Part shown: positions 34,422 through 44,080 of the stretch, one piece after another
How positions within the stretch are numbered: the stretch's first letter is position 1
Layout: each line of letters starts with the position of its first letter
Origin: Sanyastnella coralliicola
Lineage (GTDB): Bacteria > Bacteroidota > Bacteroidia > Flavobacteriales_D > Sanyastnellaceae
DNA: 64,000 nt
Assembly: GCF_030845195.1 (NCBI RefSeq)
Contig: NZ_CP132543.1
Coordinates: forward strand, 1,505,501-1,569,500
Direction: 5' to 3'
Position numbers and translations under genes: made by a program
The notes under the pieces: generated by a model
The model's input: the letters and a program-made list of their open reading frames with translations, nothing else
Databases searched by the model: none
Told to the model about the DNA's origin: nothing

Positions 34422-34909
34422 TAACGCGAAGCTAATAATTCAACGTAATCAATCAAAGGTCCGTTGACCTCAATTAACACTCCTTGGATACCAACTTTAG
34501 CAGCGGCATCAAGGTCGCGTTGCTTGTCTCCAACCATTACTGATCGATTGGGGTCAATGTCGTACCTAGCGCATGCGCGCTCAATCATCAAGCTTCCAGG
34601 CTTTCTAGTTAGTGATTTGCCGTAGTTGTCATGATGAGGCGAGTAGTAAATATCTGTGATTTCAAAACCAGCCTTTTTGCACTCATCTTTCAGGTAATCA
34701 TGAATTTCGGCTACATCCTCATGAGTGTAGAGTCCTTTGGCGATGCCACCTTGATTGGTTATTAGAATCAAAAGAAAGCCAGCATCATGCAATTGCTTCA
34801 TTGCCTGAATTACCGTTGGTAGAATGGTAAACTCACTGAGGCTTTTCGTGTAATCACCTGGATCATGATTGATTACGCCATCTCTATCGAGGAATATCGC
34901 TTTGTTCAT
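34421..34909 (-). CDS. HAD-IIIA phosphatase, GmhB-like without zinc cysteines
   Basis: 162 aa. HAD motif I FLDRDGVIN (Asp8, Asp10), motif II ILITNQGG, motif III lysine in the RKPGS region and motif IV MVGDKQRDLDAA. This matches GmhB/HisB-N histidinol-phosphate-type phosphatases. In GmhB the loop before RKP usually holds CxH...CxC zinc ligands; here it reads YYSPHHDNYGKSLTRKPGS with no cysteine, so the zinc site is lost or replaced. Substrate could be heptose bisphosphate or another sugar phosphate. Flanked by overlapping genes in a three-gene operon. Confidence 0.85.
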   Translation of the reverse strand: MNKAIFLDRDGVINHDPGDYTKSLSEFTILPTVIQAMKQLHDAGFLLILITNQGGIAKGLYTHEDVAEIHDYLKDECKKAGFEITDIYYSPHHDNYGKSLTRKPGSLMIERACARYDIDPNRSVMVGDKQRDLDAAAKVGIQGVLIEVNGPLIDYVELLASR

Positions 34910-35328
34910 GATTGAATATCGTCGTATCTCATTTCGCTAGCGCGGAAAACGCCTTTTCCTTTAGCGGCAATCTTTCCGTCGGCGTAAATCTCAGCGGTAG
35001 CGATGTAGTCTTTTCCGTCTTTGCCTTCAAAGGTACCAATGCATTCTAGTTCCTCTGTGGTAATCATTCGAAATAGTTTGACCTCAAATGACAAGGTTAA
35101 AAGAAAGAACTCCTTTTCTTGACTGGCCGCTGCGAAATAGGCGGCATCATCCATCAAACGGAAGTAACGCGCGCCATGAATACCACCGCCCGCATGAAAG
35201 TGGGTGTTATCAAATTGAATGGTGAGGGTAGAGCTACCATCCTTGACCAGTAAGGTTGGACGTAAAAAGTGGTTGTTGACAGGAGCAGAGTCATAGATCG
35301 CCTCCAGTCTTCGGTAGTGTGCATCCAT
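34906..35328 (-). CDS. PaaI-family hotdog thioesterase
   Basis: 140 aa, single hotdog fold. GGGIHGARYFRLMDDAAYFAA resembles the HGG...D.A segment of PaaI/YbgC-type acyl-CoA thioesterases. First gene of a hotdog-HAD-pabC operon (4-bp and 1-bp overlaps). A -7 box (TACTTTCG on the - strand, 35333-35340) ends four nt before the ATG. An exact dispersed 16-mer lies near its 3' end, encoding Phe-Arg-Ala-Ser-Glu. Confidence 0.83.
   Translation of the reverse strand: MDAHYRRLEAIYDSAPVNNHFLRPTLLVKDGSSTLTIQFDNTHFHAGGGIHGARYFRLMDDAAYFAAASQEKEFFLLTLSFEVKLFRMITTEELECIGTFEGKDGKDYIATAEIYADGKIAAKGKGVFRASEMRYDDIQS
34932..34947 (-). repeat. Dispersed 16-mer, exact copy 3 (in hotdog gene)
   Basis: TTTCGCTAGCGCGGAA on the + strand; the coding strand reads TTC CGC GCT AGC GAA. 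Confidence 0.85.
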
Positions 35329-35506
35329 ACTACGAAAGTACAGTGTTTGTGAGACTAAAGCTTTTGCAATTTGGGAAGTCTAAATGTTGAAAAACTTGTT
35401 GAAAGTGAACAGGTTCGAGATCGGTTGAGTCCATTAAATATGTACACATTTGTGTAGATCGTGCGTTTATTGTCAGAGGCGCGTTTGCTTCTGATACTGT
35501 TATATA

Positions 35507-37336
35507 ATGAGGACACTCAGCTTTTTAGAATCCTATAAAGCCAAGGTCGAAGCAATGGATATCCTTCCTCAATCTGTGCTAGTCATGGATAAGGAGGGCG
35601 TCTTTTTCGCTTCGAACAGATCATCTGCATTGAACCCCACGGGTTTGCGGAGTGAGTTCCTTATGGATATAGCCCTCAACCTTCTTCCAATTCACGACCA
35701 GCGTAAAGCTGAAATCCAGAACATTACTGAACAGGTTATTGAACAAAAGACAGTAGCCTACCATAGCTTTGAAGTTTCTGAACATGGAAAGACCCATGTG
35801 ATCAACACGTCGTTCACGCCACTCTTTCATGAAGGAGAATCTGTGGGGGTATTAATGTCTTCAGAAGTTGGAGAAGCCAAAAATGGTCCGTTTGCCTCAT
35901 GGGAAGCGTTGTTCGGTAAAAGCAATGAAAACTACGTTTGTGTGAATCGCGACAAAGTGGTTTTGGCTACAAACTTCAAAACAAGTGCTTTACGCAGTCT
36001 TGATCAAGTTGGCGCTTCGCTAGATGGGCTTTTGATGGATGAAGACCGTACGGTGTTCAATGCGGCGTTCGCCAGTTGTATTGAGTCAGCTGAAGTTCGT
36101 CGCTTCGATGTGCCGCTGGGTGGAAAGTGGTTTACCTTCACTTTAAGTCCATGGACAGAAGCTAACCTCACCACACATGTGGTCATTCGCATGGATGACA
36201 TCACCACACTGCACAATACACGTCTTGAAGAGGAAGGGCGAATCGCCTTGCTCAACGACGCCTTGTCTGGTGCGGAAGAGGGCGTGTTCTTGATTCACCT
36301 TGGAGGAAGAATCGTATTCCGGAATCAGACTTCATACCACTTCGTTGCTTCCAATGCACAGCATATTCAAGACTTGATGTTCAACCTTGACGGACATCTA
36401 TTTGATCTTGAGTCTGATGAACGAATGACGCCTGATAGCCTGGGAATTTTCAAATCACTTGATGATCAATCGTCTCGCAAGCAGCAATTCGGTTTAGAAA
36501 CGAACAGTGGACGAAAAATCATAGAAAGCAACGTTCAGCCTTTGGAACGCTCAAGTAGCGGAGGGCTGTATTTCCTATGGACCATTCGTGATATCACCAA
36601 TGAAATGGAGCAAATCGCTGACCTGAAAGAAGCGAATGCAGAAATGGACAACTTCGTTCGTGCCGCTGCGCATGATTTGAGAGCGCCAGTTTCGGTGGTT
36701 TACAATCTCGCGAAGCTGATTGAAGGAAGCGATGACCCGAATCGTATCAAAGACCTCGGAATCAAGATTGCTTCTGCAGCTAAGCAGCTCACGAGCATCT
36801 TCCAAAGCATGATGGAGCTAGCAGAGTCTCGACAGGCGCACACACGTTCGTATGAGATCGTTCCATTTGAAGATGTTATTCGAGAAGTAAAAGGGACATT
36901 GATCGACCTTAACAAAGGCGCTTGCCCAATTTTCATGGATCTCGAGGAAACTGAAATTGCTTACAACCGAGCTTTCTTGCGCTCGATCATATATAACCTG
37001 CTCAATAACGCCTGTAAATACCGTGATCCAGAGAAATTGGAACACCGTGTAGATATTCGCGTGCTTTCAGCTACCAACGGGGTGTGGCTTGAAGTACAAG
37101 ACAATGGGGTAGGAATGAATCTTAAAAAAGTAGGAAGAGACTTGTTCCAGCCTTTCCGTAGGTTGTCTACCGTGGGAGAAGGGTCTGGAGTAGGATTGAG
37201 CTTGGTCAAGAACTTCGCTGAGAAAAACGGTGGTGAAATCCACGTTGAAAGTGAGCCTGGAGTAGGGACTACTTTCCGAGTACTGCTTAGAAGCTACAAG
37301 CCAGACCAACAGCAGTACGAGCTCTTCGAATCGTAA
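35507..37336 (+). CDS. Soluble multi-PAS sensor histidine kinase
   Basis: 609 aa, no membrane span. Three PAS-like modules at about residues 14-118, 130-237 and 245-365 (the last ends with the PAC-like WTIRDITNEMEQI). A short coiled coil precedes the HisKA domain with phospho-acceptor His389 (AAAHDLRAP). The HATPase domain holds NLLNNACKYRDPE (N box), VQDNGVGM (G1) and GEGSGVGLSLVKNF (G2). Cytosolic sensing of a small ligand or redox state is likely. No response regulator is adjacent. The upstream gap 35341-35506 holds no further gene. Confidence 0.92.
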   Translation: MRTLSFLESYKAKVEAMDILPQSVLVMDKEGVFFASNRSSALNPTGLRSEFLMDIALNLLPIHDQRKAEIQNITEQVIEQKTVAYHSFEVSEHGKTHVINTSFTPLFHEGESVGVLMSSEVGEAKNGPFASWEALFGKSNENYVCVNRDKVVLATNFKTSALRSLDQVGASLDGLLMDEDRTVFNAAFASCIESAEVRRFDVPLGGKWFTFTLSPWTEANLTTHVVIRMDDITTLHNTRLEEEGRIALLNDALSGAEEGVFLIHLGGRIVFRNQTSYHFVASNAQHIQDLMFNLDGHLFDLESDERMTPDSLGIFKSLDDQSSRKQQFGLETNSGRKIIESNVQPLERSSSGGLYFLWTIRDITNEMEQIADLKEANAEMDNFVRAAAHDLRAPVSVVYNLAKLIEGSDDPNRIKDLGIKIASAAKQLTSIFQSMMELAESRQAHTRSYEIVPFEDVIREVKGTLIDLNKGACPIFMDLEETEIAYNRAFLRSIIYNLLNNACKYRDPEKLEHRVDIRVLSATNGVWLEVQDNGVGMNLKKVGRDLFQPFRRLSTVGEGSGVGLSLVKNFAEKNGGEIHVESEPGVGTTFRVLLRSYKPDQQQYELFES

Positions 37337-37687
37337 TCACGAAACGCGTAGCCCGTTTTCAGCCTCGCCATGCAAGCCGAGTAGCGTCACTGCTCCTTTC
37401 TTATCTACTGCGCCTAGTACAAGACATTCACTCATAAAGTTCGCAATCTGCTTAGGAGGGAAGTTGACCACTGCTAATACTTGTTTACCAGGAAGCTCAT
37501 CTATGGAGTACAAGTCAGTTATCTGAGCACTCGTTTTCTTCGTGCCCAATTCTGGACCGAAGTCAATCCACAATTGATAGGCCGGATTGCGAGCCTTTTC
37601 GAACGCCTTGGCATCGGTCACAGTGCCAACACGAATGTCAACTTTTAAGAAGTCGTCAAAACTGAGATTTGTTGATGTCTTTTCCAT
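37337..37687 (-). CDS. csaA: CsaA-type tRNA-binding-domain protein
   Basis: 116 aa from the Met at 37687, the usual CsaA length; longer in-frame starts reach into mutA and are rejected. A single EMAP/tRNA-binding OB domain: FLKVDIRVGTVTDAKAF near the start, DLYSIDELPGKQVLAVVNFPPKQIANFMSE split across the middle, and GAVTLLGLHGEAENG-type end. CsaA acts as a secretion-related chaperone in Bacillus. Divergent from mutA with a 66-nt gap. Confidence 0.9.
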   Translation of the reverse strand: MEKTSTNLSFDDFLKVDIRVGTVTDAKAFEKARNPAYQLWIDFGPELGTKKTSAQITDLYSIDELPGKQVLAVVNFPPKQIANFMSECLVLGAVDKKGAVTLLGLHGEAENGLRVS

Positions 37688-37753
37688 AAATCGTTGGTAA
37701 CTGAGAAATGTATGCTTCGGGCATTCCGTACCTTGCCACCAAATTAGCAGGAT

Positions 37754-39085
37754 ATGTCTAGCGAAGCGAAAGAATTTCCAGCAACCAGCTACAATGATTG
37801 GCTGGAAAAGGTCGAAAAAGACCTGCGAGATAAGTCGTTCGAGGATATTGTTTGGGATCATTCCGCACTGGGAGCCATTGAGCCGATGTATGCCAATGAT
37901 CATTCAAAAGAGGCTGTAGCCATTCCTCCACGTTCGATTCAAGGAAAAGGTAACCACTGGCAAATTCGTCAGTCATTCCGCGGTAGCGGGAATAACAAGA
38001 ATATACTGGATGCATTGAAGGGAGGCGCCGAAGCCGTTGAGCTTCAAGTTAATTCAGACCTCCAAAGCGAGCTGAAAGATGTCTTCTTAGATATGATTGA
38101 AGTTCATCTGAACGCAGAAGTGAGTGAGATCAGCTCGCTGTTGCCACAGATCAATCAGTTGTCTTCTTTCAAAGGAAGTGTGAATTGTGATCCCGTGATC
38201 CACCTGTTGAAAACAGGAGAAGACAACATTGAATCAGCGGTTCGTGCATTGCATCACATCGGAACGGAGCATCAAGGAGTCAGAAGCCTTACAATTGATG
38301 CTGCATCGGTATATGAAGCTGGTGGTACTTGTGTGCAAGAAATCGCCTATGCCTTGTGTGCCGGAGAACATATGCTCGACGCCGCCATCAGCTGCGGAGC
38401 ATCGATTGATGAGGCAAGTGCGATGGTTGAGATTAGGCTTGCTGCGGGTAGTAGCTATTTCGAGACAGTTGCTAAGATGCGCGCCATGCGAATGATGTGG
38501 GCGCAACTGCTAGAAGCTTACGCACCTGATCATAATTGCAGTGTTGTGGTATGGATCCATGCCGTGGGTACACTTCGGACACAAAGCACTACTGACATTC
38601 ATAACAACTTACTCCGTGCAACTTCGTCAGCAATGGCTGCTGCTGCTGGAGGTTGTGATAGCCTCACCATTGAGCCATACACCTTCCCAAAAGCTGACCA
38701 GGATCCAATGCGTTATGCAAGAAACATCCAGCATATGCTGCGAGATGAGTCGTTCTTTGACGAAGTAGAAGATGCCGGTCATGGCAGCTACTACATCACA
38801 GAATTGACTGATCGTATGATTCACGAAGCTGGCGCTTTGGCCAGTAATCTTGGGCAATTAGGTGGTTTCGCTAGCGCGGAAGGGAGAACTCATTTCATTG
38901 ACGGTGTAACAGCCTCAGCAAGAGCACTGATTGAATCATTTACAAGTAAGAATTCAGTGCTCGTAGGGGTGAATCGCTTTGAGGCCGAAGAACGAAATGC
39001 CTTGAGAGAAGATATGAACGCACTTAAGCCGCTCGAAGCAATTAAGCTGAGTGAATGGGGTGCTCAAACGGTAAACGTATCATGA
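37754..39085 (+). CDS. mutA: Methylmalonyl-CoA mutase small subunit
   Basis: 443 aa. The catalytically inactive beta-like subunit: mutase TIM-barrel region, no C-terminal B12 domain and no substrate-radical residues. Family features include the opening [20 protein letters not shown] and the C-terminal [11 protein letters not shown]. Pairs with MutB to isomerise (R)-methylmalonyl-CoA and succinyl-CoA for propionate metabolism. Overlaps mutB by 4 bp. An exact dispersed 16-mer is at 38866-38881. Confidence 0.93.
   Translation: MSSEAKEFPATSYNDWLEKVEKDLRDKSFEDIVWDHSALGAIEPMYANDHSKEAVAIPPRSIQGKGNHWQIRQSFRGSGNNKNILDALKGGAEAVELQVNSDLQSELKDVFLDMIEVHLNAEVSEISSLLPQINQLSSFKGSVNCDPVIHLLKTGEDNIESAVRALHHIGTEHQGVRSLTIDAASVYEAGGTCVQEIAYALCAGEHMLDAAISCGASIDEASAMVEIRLAAGSSYFETVAKMRAMRMMWAQLLEAYAPDHNCSVVVWIHAVGTLRTQSTTDIHNNLLRATSSAMAAAAGGCDSLTIEPYTFPKADQDPMRYARNIQHMLRDESFFDEVEDAGHGSYYITELTDRMIHEAGALASNLGQLGGFASAEGRTHFIDGVTASARALIESFTSKNSVLVGVNRFEAEERNALREDMNALKPLEAIKLSEWGAQTVNVS
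38866..38881 (-). repeat. Dispersed 16-mer, exact copy 4 (in mutA)
   Basis: TTTCGCTAGCGCGGAA; in mutA it reads Gly-Phe-Ala-Ser-Ala-Glu. Confidence 0.85.
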
Positions 39086-41208
39086 AGCTAAAAGACATTC
39101 AATGGAAAGCGTCTTCAGCGGCCTCATCATCGTTGAATGAACAAGAGTCTAAGGAGACCTATCAGAACGCCTACGGCTATGAACTTCAAGAACGATTTCA
39201 GTTCACGGATTTCAAGCATTTGAAATACAAAAGCGGACTACCACCATACGTGCGTGGACCGTACAGCACGATGTACACTTCACGTCCATGGACGGTGCGT
39301 CAATACGCTGGCTTCTCGACTGCAGAGGAGTCGAACGCATTCTATCGACGCAACTTAGCGGCAGGGCAAAAGGGACTTTCTGTAGCCTTTGACTTAGCTA
39401 CACACCGTGGTTATGATAGTGATCACCCGCGTGTTGTGGGAGACGTAGGAAAGGCTGGAGTTGCGATTGACTCGGTGCTTGATATGAAGCTGCTGTTCGA
39501 TCAGATTCCGCTCGACAAGATGTCGGTTTCAATGACCATGAACGGAGCTGTAATCCCAATCATGGCGTTCTATATCGTGGCTGCTGAAGAACAGGGGGTA
39601 GCTCCTGAACTCCTCGCAGGAACGATTCAAAACGACATCCTGAAGGAGTTCATGGTGCGTAACACCTATATCTATCCTCCAAAGCCGTCGATGCGGATCA
39701 TCTCTGATATTTTCGAGTTTACTTCTCAGAAGATGCCAAAGTTCAATTCGATAAGCATCTCTGGATATCATATGCAGGAAGCTGGCGCTACCGCGGAAAT
39801 TGAGCTGGCGTATACGCTTGCTGATGGACTGGAATACGTCCGTACCGGTATTGCTGCAGGATTGGATATAGATGCGTTTGCTCCTCGTTTGAGCTTCTTC
39901 TGGGGAATTGGAATGAACCACTTTGTGGAAATTGCAAAAATGCGCGCTGCACGCTTGTTGTGGGCGGAAATCATCAGCCAATTCAATCCGAAGAACCCGA
40001 AGTCGATGGCGCTTCGAACGCATTGCCAGACTTCCGGTTGGAGTTTGACCGAGCAAGATCCATTCAACAATGTTGCTCGCACCTGTGTAGAGGCCATGGC
40101 GGCTGCTTTCGGAGGAACACAGTCATTGCACACCAATGCGCTTGATGAAGCGATTGCCTTGCCAACAGACTTCTCAGCACGCATTGCGCGAAATACACAG
40201 CTGTTCATTCAACATGAAACGGATATCACCAAAGCCATTGATCCTTGGGGTGGTAGCTACTACGTTGAATCTCTAACTCAACAAATCCTCGACAAGGCCC
40301 GCGCTCTGATGCAGGAGGTCGAAGAGTTGGGAGGTATGGCGGCAGCTATTGAAAGTGGATTACCTAAGCTACGTATTGAAGAAGCGGCTGCTCGAAAGCA
40401 AGCTCGTATTGATAGTGGACGAGACGTTATCATTGGCGTAAACCGCTTCCAACCAGAAGAAGAGACAGAGATTGATATTCTTGAGGTAGACAATACAGCA
40501 GTTCGCAATGGTCAAGTAGAGCGTTTGGCTAAGCTAAAGGCAGAAAGAGATGCAGAAAAGGTAAACGCTGCATTGAAGGCTATTGAAGCATGCGCCGAGT
40601 CAGGAGAGGGGAATCTTCTCGAATTGGCAGTAAACGCAGCAAGGCAACGAGCGACCCTAGGTGAAATCTCTGACGCCATGGAGAAGAGCTTTGGTCGATT
40701 CAAAGCCCAAACCCAAAGCGTGTCAGGAGTATATTCAGCAGAAGCTATGCAAGAAGACTCATTCAAAGAAGCACAGGAAAAGGCAGATCAATTCTCTAGT
40801 CTATCAGGACGTCGACCAAGAATCATGGTGGCTAAGATGGGGCAAGATGGTCACGACCGCGGAGCAAAGGTGATTGCGACGTCATTTGCTGATATTGGTT
40901 TTGACGTTGATATAGGCCCATTGTTCCAAACTCCAGAAGAGGCTGCAAAACAAGCTGTAGAGAACGATGTCCACATCCTAGGAGTGTCTTCACTTGCTGC
41001 AGGGCATAAAACCTTGGTTCCTCAAGTGATCGATGCGTTGAAGAAAGAGGGTAGGGAAGACATCATGGTTGTCGTTGGAGGAGTTATCCCGAAGCAAGAC
41101 TATGAAGCCTTATATGATTTTGGAGTGGTTGGAATTTACGGTCCAGGAACGAACATCTCGAAGGCCGCGATTCAAATTCTAGACATTCTAAACGAGGCAT
41201 TCTCTTAA
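39082..41208 (+). CDS. mutB: Methylmalonyl-CoA mutase large (catalytic) subunit
   Basis: 708 aa from the ATG at 39082, which overlaps the mutA stop. Catalytic barrel with [23 protein letters not shown] split across the substrate channel (Tyr and Arg of the active site). The C-terminal B12 domain has the DxHxxG motif DGHDRG, followed by the Ser loop [10 protein letters not shown]. Adenosylcobalamin-dependent. No epimerase or MeaB/ArgK gene is adjacent. The 3' end overlaps the convergent XRE gene by 4 bp. Confidence 0.97.
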   Translation: MKLKDIQWKASSAASSSLNEQESKETYQNAYGYELQERFQFTDFKHLKYKSGLPPYVRGPYSTMYTSRPWTVRQYAGFSTAEESNAFYRRNLAAGQKGLSVAFDLATHRGYDSDHPRVVGDVGKAGVAIDSVLDMKLLFDQIPLDKMSVSMTMNGAVIPIMAFYIVAAEEQGVAPELLAGTIQNDILKEFMVRNTYIYPPKPSMRIISDIFEFTSQKMPKFNSISISGYHMQEAGATAEIELAYTLADGLEYVRTGIAAGLDIDAFAPRLSFFWGIGMNHFVEIAKMRAARLLWAEIISQFNPKNPKSMALRTHCQTSGWSLTEQDPFNNVARTCVEAMAAAFGGTQSLHTNALDEAIALPTDFSARIARNTQLFIQHETDITKAIDPWGGSYYVESLTQQILDKARALMQEVEELGGMAAAIESGLPKLRIEEAAARKQARIDSGRDVIIGVNRFQPEEETEIDILEVDNTAVRNGQVERLAKLKAERDAEKVNAALKAIEACAESGEGNLLELAVNAARQRATLGEISDAMEKSFGRFKAQTQSVSGVYSAEAMQEDSFKEAQEKADQFSSLSGRRPRIMVAKMGQDGHDRGAKVIATSFADIGFDVDIGPLFQTPEEAAKQAVENDVHILGVSSLAAGHKTLVPQVIDALKKEGREDIMVVVGGVIPKQDYEALYDFGVVGIYGPGTNISKAAIQILDILNEAFS

Positions 41209-41639
41209 CTCGGATCGAAGCTCTCAAAAGACCCGTCACTATAAATTAGAATGACCTGCTTGAGTTGTTTTTCAGGCTGTTTTTGTGTACTCGGCTGTGT
41301 CGCCTTTTTCAGAACCTTCTCTGCCATTTCAACTTGGGTTGATACATATGTATCGTCTTCTGAGGCCCGTGCTTTGTGCGTTACAGTTGTATTTTCATAA
41401 CCTGTTTGATTATCTGCTACATTTGTAAACATAGAGCCTTTACCATGAAGTAGCCATTGCGTACTGATCTCTGGATAACGTTCTGTGAGGCCCACAATAA
41501 AAGCCATGCTCGGCTTATTCCTTCCATTAAGAATATGCGACACTCCACTTCGTTGAACTCCAATATTCGCCGACAACTCTTTGATAGAGAGGGATTTTGA
41601 AGTCATGAACTCTTTTAGGCGCTGGCTGAAATCTGACAT
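41205..41639 (-). CDS. XRE-family HTH transcriptional regulator
   Basis: 144 aa. Lambda-repressor-like HTH at residues ~4-62 ([37 protein letters not shown]), then a 30-residue Thr/Glu/Lys-rich linker and a short conserved end ([16 protein letters not shown]). Similar Bacteroidota regulators are small single-domain repressors. Four copies of a GATACAWATGTATC-like palindrome lie in or near it, one covering its own -7 box, so autorepression is likely. No phage genes adjoin it; targets beyond itself are unknown. Confidence 0.88.
   Translation of the reverse strand: MSDFSQRLKEFMTSKSLSIKELSANIGVQRSGVSHILNGRNKPSMAFIVGLTERYPEISTQWLLHGKGSMFTNVADNQTGYENTTVTHKARASEDDTYVSTQVEMAEKVLKKATQPSTQKQPEKQLKQVILIYSDGSFESFDPS
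41341..41354. promoter_or_regulatory. Perfect 14-bp palindrome inside the XRE gene
   Basis: GATACATATGTATC, fully self-complementary, within the coding sequence. Same consensus as the three upstream sites; a candidate intragenic operator. Confidence 0.5.
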
Positions 41640-41653
41640 GGTACAAATGTATC
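41640..41653. promoter_or_regulatory. Operator candidate overlapping the XRE -7 box
   Basis: GGTACAAATGTATC. On the - strand TACATTTG (41651-41644) is a perfect -7 box that ends four nt before the ATG, so a bound repressor would cover the promoter core. Confidence 0.55.
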
Positions 41654-41682
41654 CCTTGATTCTGATTATCTATTCAAGGGAT

Positions 41683-41696
41683 GATACGAATGTATC
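41683..41696. promoter_or_regulatory. Operator candidate upstream of the XRE gene
   Basis: GATACGAATGTATC, one mismatch from a perfect palindrome, 43 bp centre-to-centre from the -7 site. A CCCTTGA/TCAAGGG inverted repeat separates the two. Confidence 0.5.
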
Positions 41697-41801
41697 AACA
41701 AGAAATGAACAGGTTCGCAAAACAGCATCTAATATCTGTTGGGGTATAGCTTTAGCCTAAGGATTCTAAACCTCTAAATAACAACACTTTATAATTGACG
41801 T

Positions 41802-41815
41802 GATAGATTTGTATC
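41802..41815. promoter_or_regulatory. Operator candidate at the fmt 3' end
   Basis: GATAGATTTGTATC, degenerate copy of the same palindrome, overlapping the fmt stop codon. Confidence 0.4.
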
Positions 41816-42752
41816 AACCGAATCGTTGATCATTCAGGTCGTTTCCGAGGACAAATGACGACGTTTCCATTCGTTTTTTTCCAGCGGCCTGGACCATGAG
41901 AAGTTCGATTTCATGACCATCACCAGTAGCCACAAATAGCTGTTTTTCACTCTGTCGAATATGTCCAGGTTCGGCTTGAGTTTGGTTAGTCGTTTTCTTC
42001 CCTAAGTAGATTTTGAATGTTTCATCGTTCAAGGAGGTCCATGCTCCAGGAAATGGAGAAAGGCCCCTGATGAAATTGTGAACCGTCAAGAGGTCTTGAT
42101 TCCAATCTATCTTGCAGTCGTCTTTGAAGATCTTTGGTGCTTTCTTCAGTTCCGTTTCCGCGTTAGCGTCTTGGGGAATCGGTGTAAGATCACCTGCCTC
42201 TAGCTTATCAACCGTCTTAAGTACAAGTTGAGCGCCTTCAATCATCATCTGATCATGCACCACGCCAGTAGTCGCGTCTTCCGCGATAGCGATTTCATGC
42301 TTCATAAGAATACCGCCAGTGTCAATCTCTTCGTCGATCATGAAAGTAGTACAGCCCGTCATGGTCTCGCCATTTATGACAGCCCAATGTATAGGCGCGG
42401 CACCGCGGTATTGGGGAAGAAGAGAACCATGCAGATTCAGCGTCCCTATAGCAGGCATTTTCCAAACAACCGTCGGAAGCATGCGGAACGCTACCACAAC
42501 GAATACATCGGCCTCCCATGCCTTTAATTCCGCGAGAAACTCATCATCTCGAAGTTTTAAGGGCTGAAGTACCGGAAGATTATTATCAACGGCATATTGC
42601 TTCACTGGACTTGGCTTCAACTTGCGGCCTCGTCCGGCAGGCTTATCTGCAACAGTGACAACGCCAACAACATCATGATGGCTTTCATTCAATACCCTGA
42701 GGGTCTCTACCGCGAAATCTGGCGTACCCATAAATACTACTTTCAAACTCAT
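41814..42752 (-). CDS. fmt: Methionyl-tRNA formyltransferase
   Basis: 312 aa from the Met at 42752, which overlaps the MATE stop by 4 bp. Formylates initiator Met-tRNA using 10-formyl-THF. Opening VVFMGTPDFAVETLRVL, catalytic HGSLLPQYRGAAPIHWA and the Asp of ID..IDTG are present; the C-terminal OB-like domain is complete. Last gene of trmH-MATE-fmt. Near copies of the dispersed 16-mer lie at 42156-42171 and 42279-42294. Confidence 0.95.
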   Translation of the reverse strand: MSLKVVFMGTPDFAVETLRVLNESHHDVVGVVTVADKPAGRGRKLKPSPVKQYAVDNNLPVLQPLKLRDDEFLAELKAWEADVFVVVAFRMLPTVVWKMPAIGTLNLHGSLLPQYRGAAPIHWAVINGETMTGCTTFMIDEEIDTGGILMKHEIAIAEDATTGVVHDQMMIEGAQLVLKTVDKLEAGDLTPIPQDANAETELKKAPKIFKDDCKIDWNQDLLTVHNFIRGLSPFPGAWTSLNDETFKIYLGKKTTNQTQAEPGHIRQSEKQLFVATGDGHEIELLMVQAAGKKRMETSSFVLGNDLNDQRFG

Positions 42753-44080
42753 ATTTGATGATGTTTCCAATCAGCGCGCCAAAGGTACAAGAGTGAAAAC
42801 ACTCCCATAAGCGCGAAATAGAGGTAATCTGACATCCAAATGATGTGGATGGGTTGTGGCGAGACCAATGTGATTTGGTAAACCATAAAGAGATAAACCG
42901 TAATACTGATCATTTCAATGACCATTCCAGCTTTGGTTCGTCCTGAACCTTCAACGGTATTCAGGAATATCGAGACGCAAGTGAACAGCAAGATGGCAAA
43001 GAATACCACTCGAAACGTTCGCACAAGCATAGCTACTCCGGGATCTCCAGCGTCGTAAAATTGAAATGCAATCCATTCAGGATATAGAAGTAGGCCATGA
43101 CATAAAATGACCGCTCCAACCACGTTGATAACGATCAGTCTTTTCATCGCCAATCCTAGTTCAGCTTGGCGCTTCTCTGCAATCAGTGATGAGATCACCG
43201 TTCGGGTGGTGTAATTCACGCCCATAGCTATCACAAACGCGAGCATGTATGAATTCCGCACGATATGTGACACCTTGAGCTCAGCGCTTCCAACCTTTTC
43301 AACGAAGAAATAGAAGGTAGTCCACGTGGCGAGTGCTAATACCTGCTGTACCATCAAAGGCACAGAGATCTTTAAGATTCTAGATGCTAAGCCTTGTGTA
43401 CGTTGAGTGAGACCGATCCAGAGGTTATATTTCTTGTAGTCAAATCGCTTCACCGTGTAGTACAGCAGGAAGAGCAGTCCGGCGATCTCGGCAATGAAGG
43501 TCGCCAAGGCGGCACCTTCATGTTGCATTTCGGGGAAAGGGCCAACGCCGAAGATTAAAAGCCAATCGAACACGATGTTCAGTAAGGCAGTAATTACCAT
43601 GGCATAGGAGATCACCTTAGTTTCAGCGAGACCGATGTAAATGCTATTAAAAATCAATACGGGGATGTACACGAAGAAGCCCAAACTTCTTATCTGCAAG
43701 AATTCGCGCATCACCTTCAATATTTCGGGTGACTGAATAATCGAATCAAAAAAGAATCTATCCAGCAGTAGGAATATCAGGTAGAGCGCAACAGACAAGA
43801 CCATGGCAATGCGCATTCCGCTACCAAATATGGATCCGACTTCGTCTAGATTTCCTTCGCCATTTCTTCTGGCAATCATAATTTGAAGTCCAGACGAAAG
43901 GCCGATAGCGAGCATCACTGCTGTGATATACATCATTCCTCCATTCCCTGCTCCGTTGAGTGCTGATTCACTTACACGTGTGAGAAAGAGATTGTCAGTA
44001 AGTACAACAAGGAATTGAACGAACGCCCCCAGGGCCAGGGGTAGAGCAATTTTAAGAAGAGAGGAGTAGCTTATGTTCAT
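42749..44080 (-). CDS. MATE-family multidrug/cation antiporter
   Basis: 443 aa, about 12 hydrophobic helices in two repeats (GAFVQFLVVLTDNLFLTRVSE opens the first, with GSGMRIAMVLSVALYLIFL following). Uses H+ or Na+ gradients to expel cationic compounds. 4-bp overlaps with the genes on both sides. Confidence 0.9.
   Translation of the reverse strand: MNISYSSLLKIALPLALGAFVQFLVVLTDNLFLTRVSESALNGAGNGGMMYITAVMLAIGLSSGLQIMIARRNGEGNLDEVGSIFGSGMRIAMVLSVALYLIFLLLDRFFFDSIIQSPEILKVMREFLQIRSLGFFVYIPVLIFNSIYIGLAETKVISYAMVITALLNIVFDWLLIFGVGPFPEMQHEGAALATFIAEIAGLLFLLYYTVKRFDYKKYNLWIGLTQRTQGLASRILKISVPLMVQQVLALATWTTFYFFVEKVGSAELKVSHIVRNSYMLAFVIAMGVNYTTRTVISSLIAEKRQAELGLAMKRLIVINVVGAVILCHGLLLYPEWIAFQFYDAGDPGVAMLVRTFRVVFFAILLFTCVSIFLNTVEGSGRTKAGMVIEMISITVYLFMVYQITLVSPQPIHIIWMSDYLYFALMGVFSLLYLWRADWKHHQI

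Noticed and set aside
39529-40208. Two frames of 146-175 aa on the - strand inside mutB
   Set aside because: Shadow frames of the catalytic barrel; mutB is intact across the region.
42228-42567. Two + strand frames of 82-99 aa inside fmt
   Set aside because: Antisense shadows of the catalytic domain of fmt without any supporting context.
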